NCBI GenBank assembly: GCA_965247965.1
Contig: OZ252053.1
Location: 5,580,001 to 5,644,000, forward strand
Length of the DNA stretch: 64,000 nt
Source: UBA7328 sp965247965
Lineage (GTDB): Bacteria; Bacteroidota; Bacteroidia; Chitinophagales; Saprospiraceae
Direction of reading: 5' to 3'
The notes under the pieces were generated by a model. The model was given only the letters and a program-made list of their open reading frames with translations, searched no databases and was not told the origin of the DNA. Positions within the stretch are counted from its first letter, which is position 1; each line of letters starts with the position of its first letter. Made by a program: the position numbers and the translations under genes. Of this stretch, positions 1 to 8,559 are shown piece by piece.

Positions 1-623
1 ATCCTGGTTCTAAGCATGGTCTTGGGAGGCATCATAGGCGAGCTCGTTCATCTCGATTTATTCTTTGAAAATTTGGGAGAGAATCTCAAATCCCTCATTC
101 ATGTTCAAGATGAGACTTTCACAGAAGGATTGATATCCGCATTTTTGCTTTGCTGTATTGGCTCGATGACCATTGTCGGTTGTATAGAAGAGGGTATCAA
201 CGGCAACCGAGAACTACTAATGATCAAATCCTTACTCGACGTGCTTTCAGGAATTCTTTTAGCCACCAGCTTCGGGGTGGGTGTTATTTTTGCCATCATT
301 CCCATGTTGATCTACCAGGGAAGTATTACACTATTAGCCGGAAGTGCACAATCGTTTTTTTTTCGGAGAATATGATTAATGTAGTAAGCGCTGTAGGAGG
401 TTTGTTACTGGTTGGCATATGCATCAATGTGCTTGGGCTGGGAGAAATCAATTTGAGCAATCTTTTACCGGCATTCCTCATAGTCGCTCTGGTGGCTTGG
501 TTTTATGAGAAATATTATAAGAAAAAATTTGTCGTGATAATTTTCAATACTTCAAAACCCCGACCTTCAGTCAGGGCTATATGTTTTCGTACCTCCAGCA
601 CTATGTACAAAGCAAAAAACTAA
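1..623 (+). pseudogene. DUF554 family membrane protein, 5' end outside window, frameshifted
   Basis: The frame is open from base 1 and reads VLGGIIGE followed by hydrophobic segments, as in the DUF554 (YdfK-like) family of integral membrane proteins, whose function is not established. The first 120 or so codons end at 375, but the family C-terminus (INVVSAVGGLLLVGI, then LLPAFLIVALVAW) continues in another frame to 623. The frames join at a run of nine T at 355-363; a tenth T would restore SFFFSENMINV. This is a -1 slip, a real one-base deletion or a homopolymer sequencing error. The start codon lies upstream of the window, so an ATG at 16 is only internal. Family assignment is by recognition of conserved segments. 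Confidence 0.7.
355..363 (+). other. Nine-T homopolymer at the DUF554 frame break
   Basis: Nine consecutive T occupy 355-363 exactly where the DUF554 reading frame switches. Ten T would give an uninterrupted protein. The run could be a sequencing error, a phase-variable tract or a transcriptional slippage site. Confidence 0.75.
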
Positions 624-645
624 AAGGCATCTTGCGTTCTCTATT

Positions 646-1475
646 TTAATTTGAACTGGATATGAAGTTGAGTACTACCTCGTAATACGTGACCCTCCAA
701 AAAATCTTAAACAATAGAAATACTTGCTGAACAAAGATCATGATCAGAATAGGCAAGCTGCCAACTTTATGGTTGGAGTATATCAATACTAGTGAAACCA
801 ACAAAAAAACAAGACTATAAAAAACTGCTTTCCACTTGTGCTTCCAAAAAGACTTAAACCCGTGCACTACAGATCGTAAAACCCGTTCTTCAGATTCTAT
901 ATGATGAATTTTTGTGAATACCTTCCAAACAATTAAAAAAGTGGTGAAAAGAACTGCCAACAAGATGGTAATACCCGCAAATCTAAGAAAAGGAAGTTCT
1001 GTATCGAAAGTAGTAGGCGCTATACCAAAAAGATAGCCGATAAAAGAAAAAGCCGCCCCGACTATAAGAGCTATAACCAATGCAAAGAGCACGTCAAGTA
1101 CGAGAAAACGACCGAAGTACCGGGCCCTCCCAAAAAAAAATCCAGGTAATTGTCCGATTTTTTTGTTAAGACGAATAACAATCCCGCAGAAATAAAAGAA
1201 GCAAAAACTAGGTAGATAAGCGTCATCCATCGCATCTGCCCCAAAAGAGGTGTAAATGATCCGCCATGATTATTAATAAAATCGCTAATGACTGTATAAT
1301 CGTATCCCTTTTCTAATTCTTTGATACTCAAAGAGTTACCGATTGATGCTTCAATGACCTGATTCATCTGCAAGCCTACCGTAGCCGCGAGCAAAAACTG
1401 GAAAATGTAAATGGCCAATACTATTTTCCAAAGTCCAAGTGATGTTCTAAATCCTGATACAATCCTCTCTATCAT
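646..1475 (-). pseudogene. Multi-pass membrane protein, frameshifted at a nine-base homopolymer
   Basis: I do not recognise the family. The protein is about 275 residues with roughly six hydrophobic segments (for example IVLAIYIFQFLLAA near residue 20 and ITILLAVLFTTFLIVW in the second half). The best start is the ATG at 1475, which overlaps the TGA of the upstream peptidase gene as TGATG, implying translational coupling. The N-terminal part reads down to SDNYLDFF and then continues in another frame as FGRARYFGRFLV. The switch lies in nine A on the plus strand at 1132-1140; ten would restore the frame. Its role may be linked to the peptidase gene by coupling only. Function unknown. Confidence 0.65.
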
Positions 1476-3451
1476 CACATCAAAACACTTAAGGCCTGAA
1501 AAGCATTTTGTAACCAATTCAAGGTTTTCCAGGAATATTTAGCAATAGGCCCTTTGACCTTTCTATGTGTAAATGAATTGTTATTTAGATCTATATCCAG
1601 CTGGATTTTTTGCTTGGGATCGATATGAACGGATTCAACCGCTCCATTTATCGGGAATTCCTTTACGTATTCCTCCCCTGACCACTGCTTTGTGATGCGT
1701 TCGCCGTCCTCTTTGGTAATGAGGACATCGACTGGAGCGATAAAATCTCCTTTGCGTTCAAGGAAGATGGTAGATTTTTGACCCAGAACTTTATAATTCG
1801 AATAGTCTTTTCCTCGCTTACCTAATAGCCCCATTTTTGAGTAGACATTGCTGGTACGGACTGACTTTACAGCATAGTCGCAAACCTTCGTCGTATAGAG
1901 GACTTGGTGCATAATGCTTTCTACAATTTCACCTTGTACGGCGCCATGTCTTTCGGATACTACCTGTGTGGCTGTATTAAAAAAGTGATTTGCTCGTGGA
2001 TGAGTGAATTTATACTTGTCAAAATAAGTCATCATAATGGCGTCCATTGTCTGCTGGCCGAAAATGTTTCTTATAGTCTGAAGCATGGTGCCCGTTTTGC
2101 TATAAACCAGCTCTTTGGTATATCTCTTAAATTTCCAACCTGGCTGCGCTACAATACTTTCTCGATGATTATCCATTCCGGTATATTCAGCTCTTGAAAA
2201 TTCACCGTTGCCGATCTTGAATCCCAGGATGTCAAAAAGGGAAGACTTCTTTCCGTAGTATTCTTCCATAATGCAGTCTTCAAAATAAGTCACAAAACCT
2301 TCGTCGAGCCAGGGAGCTTCTTTCTCATTATTGGCAAGAATCCCCATAAAATATTGATGTGTAAATTCATGGACAATTAGAGATTCTATAGTTCGTATGC
2401 CTTTGGGAAAACCATAAAAAGAGCCTCCCGTGCTAAATGTGGGATACTCCATAAATCCATTGCGCATGCCCAAAAGCGGAGGATCCATAATTGTAATAGT
2501 CGTATACGGATAGTCTCCGACGTGCTCTTCCAAATACTCGAAACAATGCTTTAAGACTTTCAGAAATCTCGGCTGAAGCTTTCGATGTTCTTTGGGAGAT
2601 AGCAGGGTAATATCGACGTGCTTCCATTTGTCTTTGATCACTTCAAAATAAGGATAAGCCGCCCAGGCAAAATCTATAACGTCTTCAGCTCTGTATCGCC
2701 TCGTGTATGTCCCATCTTGATTGTTCCGAGATTCCATCAAACAGCCTGACGCTCCGATAACCAGATGATCGGCATAGGTAAGCGTTACATCGTATACTCC
2801 AAACTCACCATAAAACTCAGTCTGTCGCATAAATTGATGGCAATTCCATCCCCAATTCCCTGCTTCATTCCGCTCAAATACGCCGAGTTTAGGATACCAA
2901 TGCACCCAAAGAAAAAAGTCATTTTCGGCCCAACCGGATCGTGCAATAGTTCTAGGCAATCGCGATTCGAATATCATTTTGTAGACGGCAGTTTTGCCTG
3001 GGAGTATAGGCTCTATGAGCGGCACCATCAGGACGGATTCGTCATCGGTATTGTCGTCATCGGGATGGATGTATTTTTTATTCAGGGCAAGGTCATTATC
3101 GCTTTTGTCTGTTAATTCGTTGACCTCGACCCATCCCCAGTCTTCTTTTTTTCTTCGAGTTATGTCCTGGCCCAAAGTATTACCTTCCGCTCCTTTTATC
3201 CACGTTGAGTAGGTGTTTTTGAAGGCGTTGAGGTACATGTAGAATCGGAGTTCAAAGATCGTATCGGGGCTGTGATTTTTGAAAGTTATGGTTTGAGAGG
3301 CATTGACTTTTTTAGCAATGTGATCCAGCTTGAGATCGATCTCATAGTTGGCCAGCCTTTGGCTTTGTGGGGGTTGTAGAATGGCCTGGCACTGGCCGTA
3401 TGATTTGACCCCATTAAATAAAATAATAAGGATTAGTATGATGTTTTTCAT
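1475..3451 (-). CDS. M1 family (gluzincin) aminopeptidase-like metallopeptidase, secreted
   Basis: About 658 residues. The N-terminus (MKNIILILIILFNG...YGQ) is a signal peptide, so it acts outside the cytoplasm. The zinc site is visible: HEFTH near residue 360 followed about 20 residues later by the third-ligand Glu in WLDEGF, the HExxH-E arrangement of M1 aminopeptidases. A beta-sheet N-terminal domain precedes it. The family removes N-terminal residues from peptides; substrate is not deducible. The ATG at 3451 is preferred over a TTG two codons upstream. The stop overlaps the start of the downstream membrane protein, so the two are probably one operon. Confidence 0.9.
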   Translation of the reverse strand: MKNIILILIILFNGVKSYGQCQAILQPPQSQRLANYEIDLKLDHIAKKVNASQTITFKNHSPDTIFELRFYMYLNAFKNTYSTWIKGAEGNTLGQDITRRKKEDWGWVEVNELTDKSDNDLALNKKYIHPDDDNTDDESVLMVPLIEPILPGKTAVYKMIFESRLPRTIARSGWAENDFFLWVHWYPKLGVFERNEAGNWGWNCHQFMRQTEFYGEFGVYDVTLTYADHLVIGASGCLMESRNNQDGTYTRRYRAEDVIDFAWAAYPYFEVIKDKWKHVDITLLSPKEHRKLQPRFLKVLKHCFEYLEEHVGDYPYTTITIMDPPLLGMRNGFMEYPTFSTGGSFYGFPKGIRTIESLIVHEFTHQYFMGILANNEKEAPWLDEGFVTYFEDCIMEEYYGKKSSLFDILGFKIGNGEFSRAEYTGMDNHRESIVAQPGWKFKRYTKELVYSKTGTMLQTIRNIFGQQTMDAIMMTYFDKYKFTHPRANHFFNTATQVVSERHGAVQGEIVESIMHQVLYTTKVCDYAVKSVRTSNVYSKMGLLGKRGKDYSNYKVLGQKSTIFLERKGDFIAPVDVLITKEDGERITKQWSGEEYVKEFPINGAVESVHIDPKQKIQLDIDLNNNSFTHRKVKGPIAKYSWKTLNWLQNAFQALSVLM

Positions 3452-3551
3452 TCTCAATTGTTGGAGCGGCGAATATAGTAAATTGGTGGAAGTTGGTTCC
3501 TATCGGGACTTTGGGTGCCCCGTCAATGACATAAGCTCATTGAGGTTGTCA

Positions 3552-3575
3552 GCCAAAGGCTTATCTGCCTTTGGC
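3552..3575. repeat. Palindromic repeat, GCCAAAGGC type (copy 1)
   Basis: A perfect 9-bp inverted repeat, GCCAAAGGC - ttatct - GCCTTTGGC, lies in the 300-bp gap between the peptidase and the NTF2-like gene. Related palindromes occur near 13275, 21366 and 29484. Just downstream (about 3640-3660) is another GC-rich hairpin-like stretch with CCCGAGGCAAGCGGGC. No gene is seen in this gap. Confidence 0.7.
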
Positions 3576-3758
3576 AGGGTGTGCAACGGAAAGATCGGTG
3601 ATCTAAGTAACAAACGGCTCACCGATCCCTGCCCGAGGCAAGCGGGCCTCCTCCGTCGGGCTCCATGATCCGTTTTCATCGTTGAAATTCTTCTTCAAGA
3701 TAATTTGTCACTTCGTCATTCTGAAACCTGCTACATTCGCGGAAATAAAAAGAACAGT

Positions 3759-4115
3759 ATGACCACAGGAGAAGTAGCAAATCGCCTGATAGACCTCTGC
3801 CGCAAAGGCGAATGGGAGCAAGCGCAAAAAGACCTCTATCACAAAGACATCGTCAGTACGGAACCTAAAGAGACCGGTGGAGAGGTAACGGAAAGCCTCG
3901 ATGGAATACTCGAAAAGAATAAGAAATGGGCGGGTATGACGGAAGAGATTCATGGGTGTGAAGTTTCAGATCCGCTGATTGCAGACGGATATTTCTGTCG
4001 TAGGATGATGACTGATGTGACTTTGAAGGGAATGGGAAGGATAAAATCTACCGAGCTTTGTGTGTATGAAGTGAAGGAGGGGAAGATTGTTTCTGAGCAG
4101 TTTTTTCATGGGTAA
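3759..4115 (+). CDS. SnoaL/NTF2-like domain protein
   Basis: 118 residues from the ATG at 3759 (MTTGEVANRLIDLCRKGEW). Size and pattern fit the SnoaL-like branch of the NTF2 fold: an N-terminal helix pair with a short conserved phrase about damage or load (YHKDIVSTEP), a central amphipathic segment, and C-terminal strands with YEVKEGKIVSEQFFHG, typical of the end of these cone-shaped domains. Members range from polyketide cyclases to ligand-binding or structural proteins; no catalytic residues can be assigned. It stands alone between repeats and the DUF2130 gene. The 18 codons upstream of the chosen start do not look like the family. Confidence 0.75.
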   Translation: MTTGEVANRLIDLCRKGEWEQAQKDLYHKDIVSTEPKETGGEVTESLDGILEKNKKWAGMTEEIHGCEVSDPLIADGYFCRRMMTDVTLKGMGRIKSTELCVYEVKEGKIVSEQFFHG

Positions 4116-4262
4116 GTGTAGGGGCCACCTCTCAGTTGGCTTAATAATACGCCAAGCGGAGCACGGCGCTACATGCCTTCCGTCTCCATAATTTATGATA
4201 GAAATAGTTTTAAAACTGATCTCGCAATTGGCCAATCTAATATTCATATTTTCGCATTCACT

Positions 4263-5528
4263 ATGAATAAACCAGAAATCAATATTACTTGCCCGGAATG
4301 CGGAAATCAAATCGATGTGGACGAAATACTCTACCATCAGCTAGAGGAAGACGTCAAAAAGAAATACCGCGAAGAGTTGAGAAATTTCAAAAAGAAAATC
4401 GAACAAAGAGAATCTGATTTGAGCTTGAGAACGAAGGAATTAGAGAAGAAAGAAAAATCGATCAAGCAGCATGTAGAGCTTGCTGTCCGAAACAAGCTCG
4501 GCGAGGAGAAAAAGGCTTTGGTTGAAAAGATCAAATTAGATATAGAAAAGGAAAATGAGGACAGGTATAAATCTCTGCACAGCCAACTAGCTGAAAAGTC
4601 GGAAAAATTAAAGGAGCTTAACCAGGCAAAATCGGACATCGAAAAGCTGAAGCGCGAGAAATCCGAACTGCGTGGCGAAATCGAATTGGAAAACCAAAAG
4701 AAACTTACGGACATATTAAGCACAGAAAGGGAAAAAATCGCAAAATCGGAAGGCGAAAAAAGTGAACTGAAAATTTCCGAAAGAGAAAAGGTAATCGAAC
4801 AGCTCAAAGAACAGCTAAGTGAAGCTCAAAGAAAAGCCGAGCAAGGCTCTATTCAGCTTCAAGGTGAAGTACAAGAATTGGGTATAGAAAAATGGCTTAA
4901 ACGTAATTTCCCTCTGGACGAAATTGCCGAAATAAAAAAGGGACAAAGAGGAGCCGACTGCATTCAAATAGTAAATACCAGGATGATACAAAATTGTGGA
5001 GCCATTTACTACGAAAGCAAAAGGACCAAAGATTTTCAACCCAATTGGATCGAAAAATTCAAAAGCGATCTGCGAGATCGAAATGCCAATTTAGGTGTTT
5101 TGGTAACAGACGCTATGCCAAAGAATATGGAGAGAATGGGTTTGATCGATGGTGTATGGGTTTGCAGCTATCATGAGTTCAAGGGCCTCTGTTTTGTCCT
5201 GAGAGAAAATATCATTGGAATTTCAAAAGCTGTTTCTTCCCAAGAAAATAAAGGCGAGAAAATGGTTATGCTCTACGACTTCCTGACCAGTAATGAATTT
5301 AGGCTGCAAATAGAAGCCATTGTAGAAGGTTTCACCCAAATGCAGTCGGATCTCGAGGCCGAAAGACGCTCGATTCAGGGTCATTGGAAAAAAAGAGAGA
5401 AACAAATACAAAAAGTGCTGCTGAATACCAATTTTATGTACAACTCGATCAAGGGAATTGCCGGTAGCGCTATTCAACCCATAAGCCACTTGGAATTGTC
5501 TGAACCGAACCCATTATTTGATGGGTGA
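4263..5528 (+). CDS. DUF2130 domain protein with zinc ribbon and coiled coil
   Basis: 421 residues from the ATG at 4263. The N-terminus has one visible zinc-ribbon half, ITCPECGNQI. Residues about 20-210 are a long charged coiled coil rich in E, K and R. The C-terminal third (WLKRNFPLDEIAEIKKGQRGADCIQ, later YYESKRTKDFQPNWIEKFKSDL) is the DUF2130 domain, which is thought to resemble restriction-endonuclease folds: acidic and lysine residues are present in GADCIQ and ESKR. A role in DNA processing is plausible but unproven. The stop overlaps the possible GTG start of the following regulator, suggesting co-transcription. Confidence 0.85.
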   Translation: MNKPEINITCPECGNQIDVDEILYHQLEEDVKKKYREELRNFKKKIEQRESDLSLRTKELEKKEKSIKQHVELAVRNKLGEEKKALVEKIKLDIEKENEDRYKSLHSQLAEKSEKLKELNQAKSDIEKLKREKSELRGEIELENQKKLTDILSTEREKIAKSEGEKSELKISEREKVIEQLKEQLSEAQRKAEQGSIQLQGEVQELGIEKWLKRNFPLDEIAEIKKGQRGADCIQIVNTRMIQNCGAIYYESKRTKDFQPNWIEKFKSDLRDRNANLGVLVTDAMPKNMERMGLIDGVWVCSYHEFKGLCFVLRENIIGISKAVSSQENKGEKMVMLYDFLTSNEFRLQIEAIVEGFTQMQSDLEAERRSIQGHWKKREKQIQKVLLNTNFMYNSIKGIAGSAIQPISHLELSEPNPLFDG

Positions 5529-5548
5529 GTAACAAATTGGTTGGTAAT

Positions 5549-6715
5549 ATGATCGAAGAAGCCCTCAGACAAATCACCATAAGGCACGACTTCTTTTCCT
5601 ACGCAATGATCATTGGCATCTTTCAAGGATTGCTCTCTTCCATCATCATTTATCGAAAAAGAAAAAATAATAGAGAGCTAAATATTCTGTTGTTAGCTCT
5701 GGTGTTTAGCGTCTCTCTTATCCTTTTAGATCAGTTTCTCGGATATACGGGTTTGATGAAGTACGCGTTGCATTTGAACAACTTTAGCGAAAGCCTTGTG
5801 CTCTTAATTATCCCTCTTATCTACTTGATAATCAGCTACTTATTAAATAGAGAACCCATTGGACTTAAGACCCATTACGTTCATTTTATCTTTCCGATTG
5901 TTTATTTTATTTATCAATGGTTCTACTTTCTCCAGCCAATTGAAGTCAAATTAAACGGAGTTATCGAAGCCTATTATTTCGGAGAAATCGATCTGGTGGC
6001 CGTAGATCCTTTATTTAATGAAGACCCGCTTTCTATAAGGTATCACCGACGATGGATTATCCTGGTCGGGGTGATTTATGCGATTCTTATCATAAAAGTT
6101 ATTTGGTCGGCAGCTAAAAGTGGACGCCTTCATTTGCTTGGCATTAATGCTAAGAGCAAGATCCGATTTGCGCGGAATATGGCGATTACTGTTCTGATTT
6201 TTTTCACGACAGTATTGATCATCTATGTAAACTATGACGCCGATTTGGGCGATCATTATATCGCTTTGTTCATTTCCTATTGCCTGATTGCCCTTGGATT
6301 TTTTATAAGCAGCGAATCAAGATTTTTTGAAAATGCATGGCTGGCGGACAAATACGAAACTTCGGGGCTCGCGCGAGATCAACGGGATATTCTGGAAAAG
6401 GTGAAGAGTTATTTCGCAAAAGAAAAATTCTACTTGCAAAAAGATGCAACCTTGAAAAACCTTGCCAAAGAACTAAACATCCCTACCAATTACATCTCTC
6501 AATCCGTCAACAATCAATTAAAAATCGGCTTTAATGATTTTATAAATCAATACCGTATTGAAGAAGTTAAAGGCAGATTGATGAGCGAGGAATTTAAGCA
6601 TTTGAATATCGAGGGAATTGGGAATTCTGTTGGGTTTAAATCTAAATCAGCTTTCTATGGGGCGTTTAAAAAGGTGGTTGGCATGACGCCTAATCAGTGG
6701 ATTAAGGATATATAA
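5549..6715 (+). CDS. Membrane-bound AraC-family transcriptional regulator
   Basis: 388 residues from ATG 5549; a GTG at 5525 overlapping the upstream stop is an alternative and would add eight residues. The first 260 residues form about seven hydrophobic segments (FFSYAMIIGIFQGLL..., LVLLIIPLIYLIISYLL..., YIALFISYCLIALGFFIS). The last 110 residues form an AraC helix-turn-helix domain, including LKNLAKELNIPTNYISQSVN and the second helix pair IGNSVGFKSKSAFYGAFKKVVGMTPNQW. This architecture is common in Bacteroidota, where a membrane sensor module is fused directly to a DNA-binding domain. Ligand and targets are unknown. Confidence 0.88.
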   Translation: MIEEALRQITIRHDFFSYAMIIGIFQGLLSSIIIYRKRKNNRELNILLLALVFSVSLILLDQFLGYTGLMKYALHLNNFSESLVLLIIPLIYLIISYLLNREPIGLKTHYVHFIFPIVYFIYQWFYFLQPIEVKLNGVIEAYYFGEIDLVAVDPLFNEDPLSIRYHRRWIILVGVIYAILIIKVIWSAAKSGRLHLLGINAKSKIRFARNMAITVLIFFTTVLIIYVNYDADLGDHYIALFISYCLIALGFFISSESRFFENAWLADKYETSGLARDQRDILEKVKSYFAKEKFYLQKDATLKNLAKELNIPTNYISQSVNNQLKIGFNDFINQYRIEEVKGRLMSEEFKHLNIEGIGNSVGFKSKSAFYGAFKKVVGMTPNQWIKDI

Positions 6716-6772
6716 CCACCGCGACTATTTCAAACTTCACAGAGATTGGCAAATCGTTGTACGTATTGAAAA

Positions 6773-7009
6773 TCAATCAATAAGATAAACCTCAAAATTA
6801 ATCAAGTCTTTCCATTTTTCAACCCATTCTTTGAACAACGACTCGTTATAAGTTTCCATAAGCTGAAAACAAATATTTTTTTCTTTATTCACCCATGAAT
6901 TGAGGTAGTGCAGTCCATCGGGCAACATTCTTCCCTTATCGGCAAATCGGGCGTAAATTTTTTCGTAGCAATTTGGCTTGTAGCGCTCGATGATCATATA
7001 TTTCTTCAT
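6773..7009 (-). CDS. DUF3303-like small protein
   Basis: 78 residues, resembling DUF3303 proteins (MKKYMIIERYKPNCYEKIYARF; later GLHYLNSWVNKEKNICFQLME). These are small alpha/beta barrel-like proteins of unknown role. Its start overlaps the stop of the DUF985 gene by four bases (ATGA), so the two are translated from one message. No catalytic residues are evident. Confidence 0.75.
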   Translation of the reverse strand: MKKYMIIERYKPNCYEKIYARFADKGRMLPDGLHYLNSWVNKEKNICFQLMETYNESLFKEWVEKWKDLINFEVYLID

Positions 7010-7515
7010 TCCTCCTTTGTTAATTCTACGATCATTTCTCTAAACTCAGGATATTCTTTAATCAATAAACCCCGATCACCATGCACATAATCGTCAAATT
7101 CAAAACCTGGTGAAACCGTAGTGCCCAAAAGTGCGAATTCACCATCATCAATTAGTTTCGATCCTTGCCAACTATTTGCTTTCAGAACAACTTGTGGTAA
7201 CATATCTTCTTCAATCCTATTTCCAATAGTAATTATCTCTCCACTTCCATCTGGCTTCAATTGTAACATTTCGACAGGATCACCTAGATAAAAATGATAG
7301 ATTTCATCAGAAGGTAATTTGTGCATTGCCGAAAAAGTTTCCGAAGCGAGAAAGTAGTAAATGGCTGTGCTTATAGATCTTTTGCCTGAATAGATTTCGG
7401 GCAGGAAATTTTTATCAATGTGTAGTGAAGATCGATAAGTTTGATGATATAATCCCCCTTCTTTTACAAGCGGGATGAGGCTCAGTTTTTCGATTATTTT
7501 TTCAATAGTAAGCAT
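7006..7515 (-). CDS. DUF985 family cupin protein
   Basis: 169 residues matching the DUF985 (Cupin_5) family in length and motifs: GGLYHQTYRS near the N-terminus, STAIYYFLASETFSAMHKLPSDEIYHFYLGDPVEML in the core, and TTVSPGFEFDDY near the end. The cupin barrel could bind a metal through His residues in MHKL and EIYHFY. Some relatives are annotated as sugar or lectin-like proteins, but no reaction is established. First gene of a two-gene unit with the DUF3303-like protein. Confidence 0.85.
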   Translation of the reverse strand: MLTIEKIIEKLSLIPLVKEGGLYHQTYRSSLHIDKNFLPEIYSGKRSISTAIYYFLASETFSAMHKLPSDEIYHFYLGDPVEMLQLKPDGSGEIITIGNRIEEDMLPQVVLKANSWQGSKLIDDGEFALLGTTVSPGFEFDDYVHGDRGLLIKEYPEFREMIVELTKEE

Positions 7516-7847
7516 GATCTATTCTTCAAATAGCTGTTTGTCAAATTGAAATTTTTCTGTATTTACAACCTTTACTTTCTTGAAATTCTTGTGTTTCGAA
7601 TTTATTAAGTAATTGTGTTCTCCATGTACCACCTGCAGAAGGAACTTTCAGAACTAGAGAATTGCTCAGGTAGAGTCCCTTCAAAAATTGAACCAGCCCA
7701 TTTCGTAGTCACTGAGATTGGAAATATGACGCTCCAGGAATGCAAAGTGCTTCCTAAAGGTGGTAGAAATATTTTTTGGAAAGGCGGTAAATTACGGCAA
7801 ATGCTTATGTTTAAACAAATGACATTCCTCTGAGTAATGTCATTCGT
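7516..7847. other. Gap between DUF985 gene and HicB gene
   Basis: 332 bases between two minus-strand genes. It holds an open frame on the plus strand at 7615-7833 (72 codons) that matches nothing I recognise and lacks clear coding character. I see no terminator hairpin or RNA gene. Confidence 0.5.
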
Positions 7848-8225
7848 CTATGCAAAACTCACTTCGGCAAGCTCATTTGAAAGACGTCGAAAACCTTCGG
7901 AAATTGGAATCACACCACTGGTGGATCCCTGAATATATTTTTCCTCAATGCCAATATATTTGGCAAAACCCTGCAAATCGATAGCTTCGAACTCCTCAAA
8001 AAAGGAACTAAGATCAATGTGATAGTTGATCTTAGCAGATTTCAATTTGTCAGCTTTTACCGATTGATCCATTTCTCTTAGATAGGCCACTTGGTCTTCT
8101 TTGAGTTCGCCGACGTAGCATTTTAATTCCCCGATATTTTTTGCTGCTGTTACAATGCCGTCTACATCCTGGGCGTATGCGCTATAACCTGTACTTGTTT
8201 TCTCGATAATCACCGTGACTTCCAT
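7848..8225 (-). CDS. hicB: HicB-type antitoxin
   Basis: About 125 residues from ATG 8225 (MEVTVIIEKTSTGYSAYAQDVDG); another ATG two codons upstream is possible. The N-terminus has the HicB partial RNase-H-like fold (xxIEKTSTGYSAYAQDVDGIVTAAKNIGEL). The C-terminus (FAKYIGIEEKYIQGSTSGVIPISEGFRRLSNELAEV) resembles a DNA-binding helix-turn-helix, as in autorepressing antitoxins. HicB normally neutralises the HicA mRNA interferase encoded just upstream. Here only the C-terminal stump of HicA is present, 15 bases upstream, so this is an orphan antitoxin. Confidence 0.75.
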   Translation of the reverse strand: MEVTVIIEKTSTGYSAYAQDVDGIVTAAKNIGELKCYVGELKEDQVAYLREMDQSVKADKLKSAKINYHIDLSSFFEEFEAIDLQGFAKYIGIEEKYIQGSTSGVIPISEGFRRLSNELAEVSFA

Positions 8226-8240
8226 ATACACAAGTTTACT

Positions 8241-8351
8241 TTAGCGTTTTAATCCAGCTAGTTTCAGAATTTTTTCCAGTGCTCCTTTTTTCACCTCTAA
8301 GGATTTATGGCGGCCACCTAATATGCCTAATTTGAAATTTTCCTTAATCCT
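8241..8351 (-). pseudogene. hicA: HicA toxin, C-terminal remnant
   Basis: A 36-codon open stretch ending GGRHKSLEVKKGALEKILKLAGLKR, closely resembling the end of HicA mRNA interferases (usual pattern: His, Lys/Glu-rich strand, GTL..IL..AGL). The stop at 8241-8243 lies 15 bases before the HicB start, the normal hicA-hicB layout. No N-terminal half or start codon is present: the frame is blocked at 8352. Most HicA proteins have about 60-80 residues, so over half is missing. The toxin is therefore presumably inactive. Confidence 0.6.
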
Positions 8352-8553
8352 TCACCTCTGGCCAAACAGGCTTGATGAGTTCCAAAAACTCAGAATGGTC
8401 ATGTAGTGGCGCCAAAAATCGGTCGTATTGATAATGATTAGGGCTAACGGCTCCGCCATAGGTCTTTGTTTTTTTCAAATGTATCAACGCATGGTCGTAA
8501 TCCCCGTGAACACAATACAATCTGCCAATATTGAGTCCACTCCGAAAACTAAA
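8344..8553 (-). pseudogene. C-terminal fragment of a TPR-type protein
   Basis: An open stretch of 69 codons reads GLNIGRLYCVHGDYDHALIHL, then YQYDRFLAPLHDHSEFLELIKPVWPE before the stop at 8344. This resembles the last tetratricopeptide repeat and tail of the cyclase-TPR or kinase-TPR proteins common in Bacteroidota. It has no start and stops abruptly at the left flank of the transposase region. With the cyclase fragment at 9914-10176 on the same strand it probably represents the other end of one gene split by the insertion element. This is inference from the shared orientation and family architecture. Confidence 0.55.
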
Positions 8554-8559
8554 TCATAA

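Noticed and set aside
7615..7833. 72-codon plus-strand open frame
   Set aside because: No recognisable family, no clear start signal, and opposite to flanking genes.
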